A stretch of DNA of 64,000 bases, taken from NCBI RefSeq assembly GCF_009689005.1, contig NZ_AP021879.1, positions 1,178,001 through 1,242,000 of the forward strand, read 5' to 3'. The notes beneath the pieces were generated by a model. That model did no database searches. It was not told the DNA's origin and worked only from the letters and a program-made list of their open reading frames with translations. The translations under genes and the position numbers were made by a program. This DNA is from Desulfosarcina ovata subsp. ovata (GTDB taxonomy: Bacteria; Desulfobacterota; Desulfobacteria; Desulfobacterales; Desulfosarcinaceae). Shown in pieces: positions 61,783-64,000 of this stretch. Every line of letters starts with the position of its first letter. Position 1 is the first letter of the stretch.

Positions 61783-62148
61783 ATGGATGAAAGGCTGACC
61801 CGAACAGAACTGGAGTCGCGCTGGGAAAACGCGATGACGGCAACCCGTGCCACCGCCACCAGCCATCCAGGAACCTATCGTCTGCTCAAGACCCTGGCCG
61901 CAGACATTGTGACCCATCCTGTGGATATCGACGACTATTTTCCCACGGTCGAAAATCTTCTGGATCTTTTAAAGCGGCTGGATCCGGTCGGCCGTGGCAG
62001 TATCTTCCATATTTTCAGCCAACGCATCACCCCCACCAGCATCTGGCAGGTCCGTATGCTCCGCATGGAGTGCAAAGATTTGTTGGCTCATCTTGACGCC
62101 TTCGATCAGTGGCGGCGCGATCAGCACCGGTTATGGCGGGTAAAGTAA
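61783..62148 (+). CDS. Hypothetical helical protein
   Basis: A 121-residue soluble, mostly helical protein (RTELESRWENAMTATRATAT, VENLLDLLKRLDPVGRGSI). No Cys-rich or catalytic motif and no clear ribosome site directly before ATG. Codon use looks like the neighbours. It lies between the selenoprotein and the sigma-54 activator, in the same direction. Not recognised. Confidence 0.55.
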   Translation: MDERLTRTELESRWENAMTATRATATSHPGTYRLLKTLAADIVTHPVDIDDYFPTVENLLDLLKRLDPVGRGSIFHIFSQRITPTSIWQVRMLRMECKDLLAHLDAFDQWRRDQHRLWRVK

Positions 62149-62374
62149 CGCTTTAATTGGTTACCCAATGACCGTGACCCCGCCTGTGCGGCAACCTTCC
62201 GTCCGTTTTCATTTCGCTTCGGCATTACTCCCACCCTTAGAATCACACTGGAACTTACCGCCCAAATAGAGTATATACACGAAACAGTTTCATTTGGCCC
62301 AACGCCCGGCAACGGCCGCCCAACACCGCTGTCGGACAAATTAAACAGACAACACCGACACAGGGTCCGATTCG

Positions 62375-63769
62375 GTGAAAACGCATAAACCCGACCCCAT
62401 ACCGCACAACGTCACCGAGATCATTCTGGAGAGCATCTCCGATGGGGTGTTCACCGTTGATCATGCCTGGCGGATCATGTCCTTTAACCGTGCGGCGGAA
62501 GAGATTACCGGTATCCGCCGCGAGGAGGCTATCGGCCGACACTGCTGGGAGGTGTTCCGCGCCAACATGTGCGAAGATAACTGCGCCCTGAAACGGACCA
62601 TGCAGGACGGCACAGCACTGACCAACACCAGCACCTATATCGTTAACAGCCAAAAAAAGCGGATTCCCATCAGTGTCTCCACAGCACCGCTGATCAGCAG
62701 CAGTGGCGAAATTCTGGGCGGTGTGGAAACGTTCCGGGACCACAGCGTCGTGGAAGCGTTGCGCAAGCGCCTGTACGGCCGGTTTCAAATCGGCGACATC
62801 GTCAGCCGCAACGATGCCATGCACGAAATCCTGGCCATTTTGCCCATGGTGGCGGAAAGTGGCAGTACTGTCCTTCTTGAGGGAGAGACCGGCACAGGAA
62901 AGGAGCTTCTGGCCCGGGCCATTCACAATGCCAGTTCCCGCAAGGAGATGCCCTTTGTGGCCATCAATTGCAGTGCCCTGCCGGACAGTCTGCTTGAATC
63001 CGAGCTCTTCGGCTATAAAGCGGGGGCCTTCACCAATGCCACCCGAGACAAACCCGGCTATTTCGATATTTCCAAAGGGGGTACGATCCTGCTCGACGAA
63101 ATTGGCGAGACCAGTCCCGCGTTTCAGGTCAAACTGCTCCGTGTTCTGGAGGAGCAGGCCGTTGCCCCCCTGGGTTCGGTGCGCAAGATTAAAACGGATG
63201 TAAGGGTGATCGCTGCGACCAACAAGAATCTTTCAGACCTGGTCGCCGACGGAAAATTCCGGCAAGATCTGTTTTACCGCATCAACGTGGTTCGAATGGT
63301 TCTGCCACCACTGCGCAATCGCAAGGAGGATATTCCCCTTTTGGTCGAGCATTTCATTGAAAAAATGAACATGCTGCGTGGAAAAGCGATAACCGGTGTT
63401 GACGCCGACGTCCTGCAGGTTCTCATGTGCCACGATTATCCGGGTAATATCCGTGAACTCGAAAATATTATCGAACATGCATTTGTTCTGTGTGCATCCG
63501 GCCCGATTCAGGTCAGCCACCTGCCCGGCAATTTTTCCGGTGGTCTGCCACCTTCACATGAACGGACCCCGCTGAGTCACACCCTCAACACCACAGAGGC
63601 CATCGCCATTGTCAATGCATTGAAACGCCATGATTACAACCGGATGGCCGCAGCCAAAGCCTTGGGAATGCACAAAAGCACACTTTTTCGAAAAATTAAA
63701 AAGCTGGGTATCCCCCTGCCTGAAATCGACGGCCGCTCCCGATCAGAAAGGAAGAAGACGCCTACCTAG
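62375..63769 (+). CDS. PAS-domain sigma-54-dependent activator with GAFTNA loop
   Basis: A 464-residue regulator: N-terminal PAS (ILESISDGVFTVDHAWRIMS) containing a Cys pair (MCEDNCALKRT) found in a redox- or metal-sensing subgroup, then an AAA+ sigma-54 interaction domain (Walker A GETGTGKE, Walker B GGTILLDEIGE), and a C-terminal Fis-type HTH (NRMAAAKALGMHKSTLFRKI). There is no receiver domain, so it senses a signal itself. The sigma-54 contact loop normally GAFTGA is GAFTNA (Asn221). Changes at this position can weaken sigma-54 contact, but variants occur in working regulators. It may control the upstream selenoprotein unit. Confidence 0.92.
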   Translation: MKTHKPDPIPHNVTEIILESISDGVFTVDHAWRIMSFNRAAEEITGIRREEAIGRHCWEVFRANMCEDNCALKRTMQDGTALTNTSTYIVNSQKKRIPISVSTAPLISSSGEILGGVETFRDHSVVEALRKRLYGRFQIGDIVSRNDAMHEILAILPMVAESGSTVLLEGETGTGKELLARAIHNASSRKEMPFVAINCSALPDSLLESELFGYKAGAFTNATRDKPGYFDISKGGTILLDEIGETSPAFQVKLLRVLEEQAVAPLGSVRKIKTDVRVIAATNKNLSDLVADGKFRQDLFYRINVVRMVLPPLRNRKEDIPLLVEHFIEKMNMLRGKAITGVDADVLQVLMCHDYPGNIRELENIIEHAFVLCASGPIQVSHLPGNFSGGLPPSHERTPLSHTLNTTEAIAIVNALKRHDYNRMAAAKALGMHKSTLFRKIKKLGIPLPEIDGRSRSERKKTPT

Positions 63770-63917
63770 TGTCCATCCAGAAATAGGCAAATTGGGTTGA
63801 GATCAAGGCGCCCGAAAAATTTTACCACAGGCATATGGTTGATATTCCGAGGATAAAATTTTTCGGCCAACGCCGATATCGGGCAAATTGGTCATTTCTG
63901 GATGGGCACTACCTAGG
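63765..63917 (+). repeat. Palindromic element D (AAGGCG...AACGC core)
   Basis: The outer arms (GTGTCCATCCAGAAAT with ATTTCTGGATGGGCAC, then CAAATT with AATTTG) pair; AAGGCG (63805-63810) follows. A perfect 12-bp inner stem CCGAAAAATTTT / AAAATTTTTCGG surrounds ATAT...ATAT, then AACGC (63869-63873). The left arm overlaps the stop codon of the sigma-54 activator, so the element may end that transcript. The 83 bases to the window edge hold no gene. Confidence 0.75.
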
Positions 63918-64000
63918 CAGGGCGGCCTGCTCCGATTGTTGCAGCCGTGCCACCATAGAGATGCGCTTTTGCAATGCATGGAATTCGGATTTTACTGAAA

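Overview
The window looks like a chromosome segment of a sulfate-reducing member of the Desulfobacterota (Desulfosarcina/Desulfococcus-like). This is inferred from a DsrK/HdrD-like Fe-S protein that reads an in-frame UGA, sigma-54 regulators, PqiABC, a very large sensor kinase and heavy investment in cobalt/corrinoid handling. No rRNA or tRNA gene was seen.

Layout. 1-3.2 kb: hybrid histidine kinase cut by the left edge, then a remnant of a sigma-54 regulator. 3.3-5.4 kb: polysaccharide deacetylase, a small zinc-ribbon ORF and two divergent cobalamin riboswitches, one with a palindromic element in its variable loop. 5.4-6.6 kb: stacked terminators or structured RNA, a Nif11-like peptide with a Cys-rich tail and a partner gene. 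6.6-15.2 kb (minus): operon of a methyltransferase, an Opp/Nik-type ABC importer and two exported FmdE-domain proteins.

15.4-31 kb (minus): accessory island. Its promoter-distal half encodes a ClpB-like AAA+, a MoxR-like AAA+, a VWA protein, an unknown protein and a frameshifted gene. Its proximal half encodes an internally repetitive protein, two HEAT-like solenoid proteins and a NACHT NTPase whose N-terminus looks like a Lon-type Ser-Lys protease. Much of the proximal half is strikingly AT-rich, which suggests transfer. This is the best candidate for an undescribed, probably defensive, system.

31-37.8 kb: GH17-like exported protein with a damaged tail, alpha/beta hydrolase, YibE/F protein, and a purple-acid-phosphatase-like gene cut in two by an apparently intact IS4-family element that left a short direct repeat.

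37.9-55.5 kb (minus): corrinoid or tetrapyrrole locus. Two tandem cobalamin riboswitches, each followed by a terminator, precede a TonB receptor. Then come two complete sets of a DUF2162 membrane protein, an ExbB/MotA-like channel, DUF2149 and an exported membrane-anchored CobN-like chelatase, resembling HmuSTUV of Bacteroidota. An exported BtuF-CbiZ fusion and CbiK follow. The likely job is uptake of a corrinoid or tetrapyrrole, periplasmic metal chelation or dechelation driven by the proton-motive force, and remodelling by CbiZ.

55.6-59.2 kb: PqiA (two genes), PqiB and PqiC. 59.5-64 kb: small ORFs, the predicted selenoprotein with a bacterial SECIS-like hairpin, a small unknown gene and a PAS/sigma-54 activator. 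Four palindromic elements with a shared AAGGC...AACGC core but unrelated, internally complementary arms are scattered through the window.
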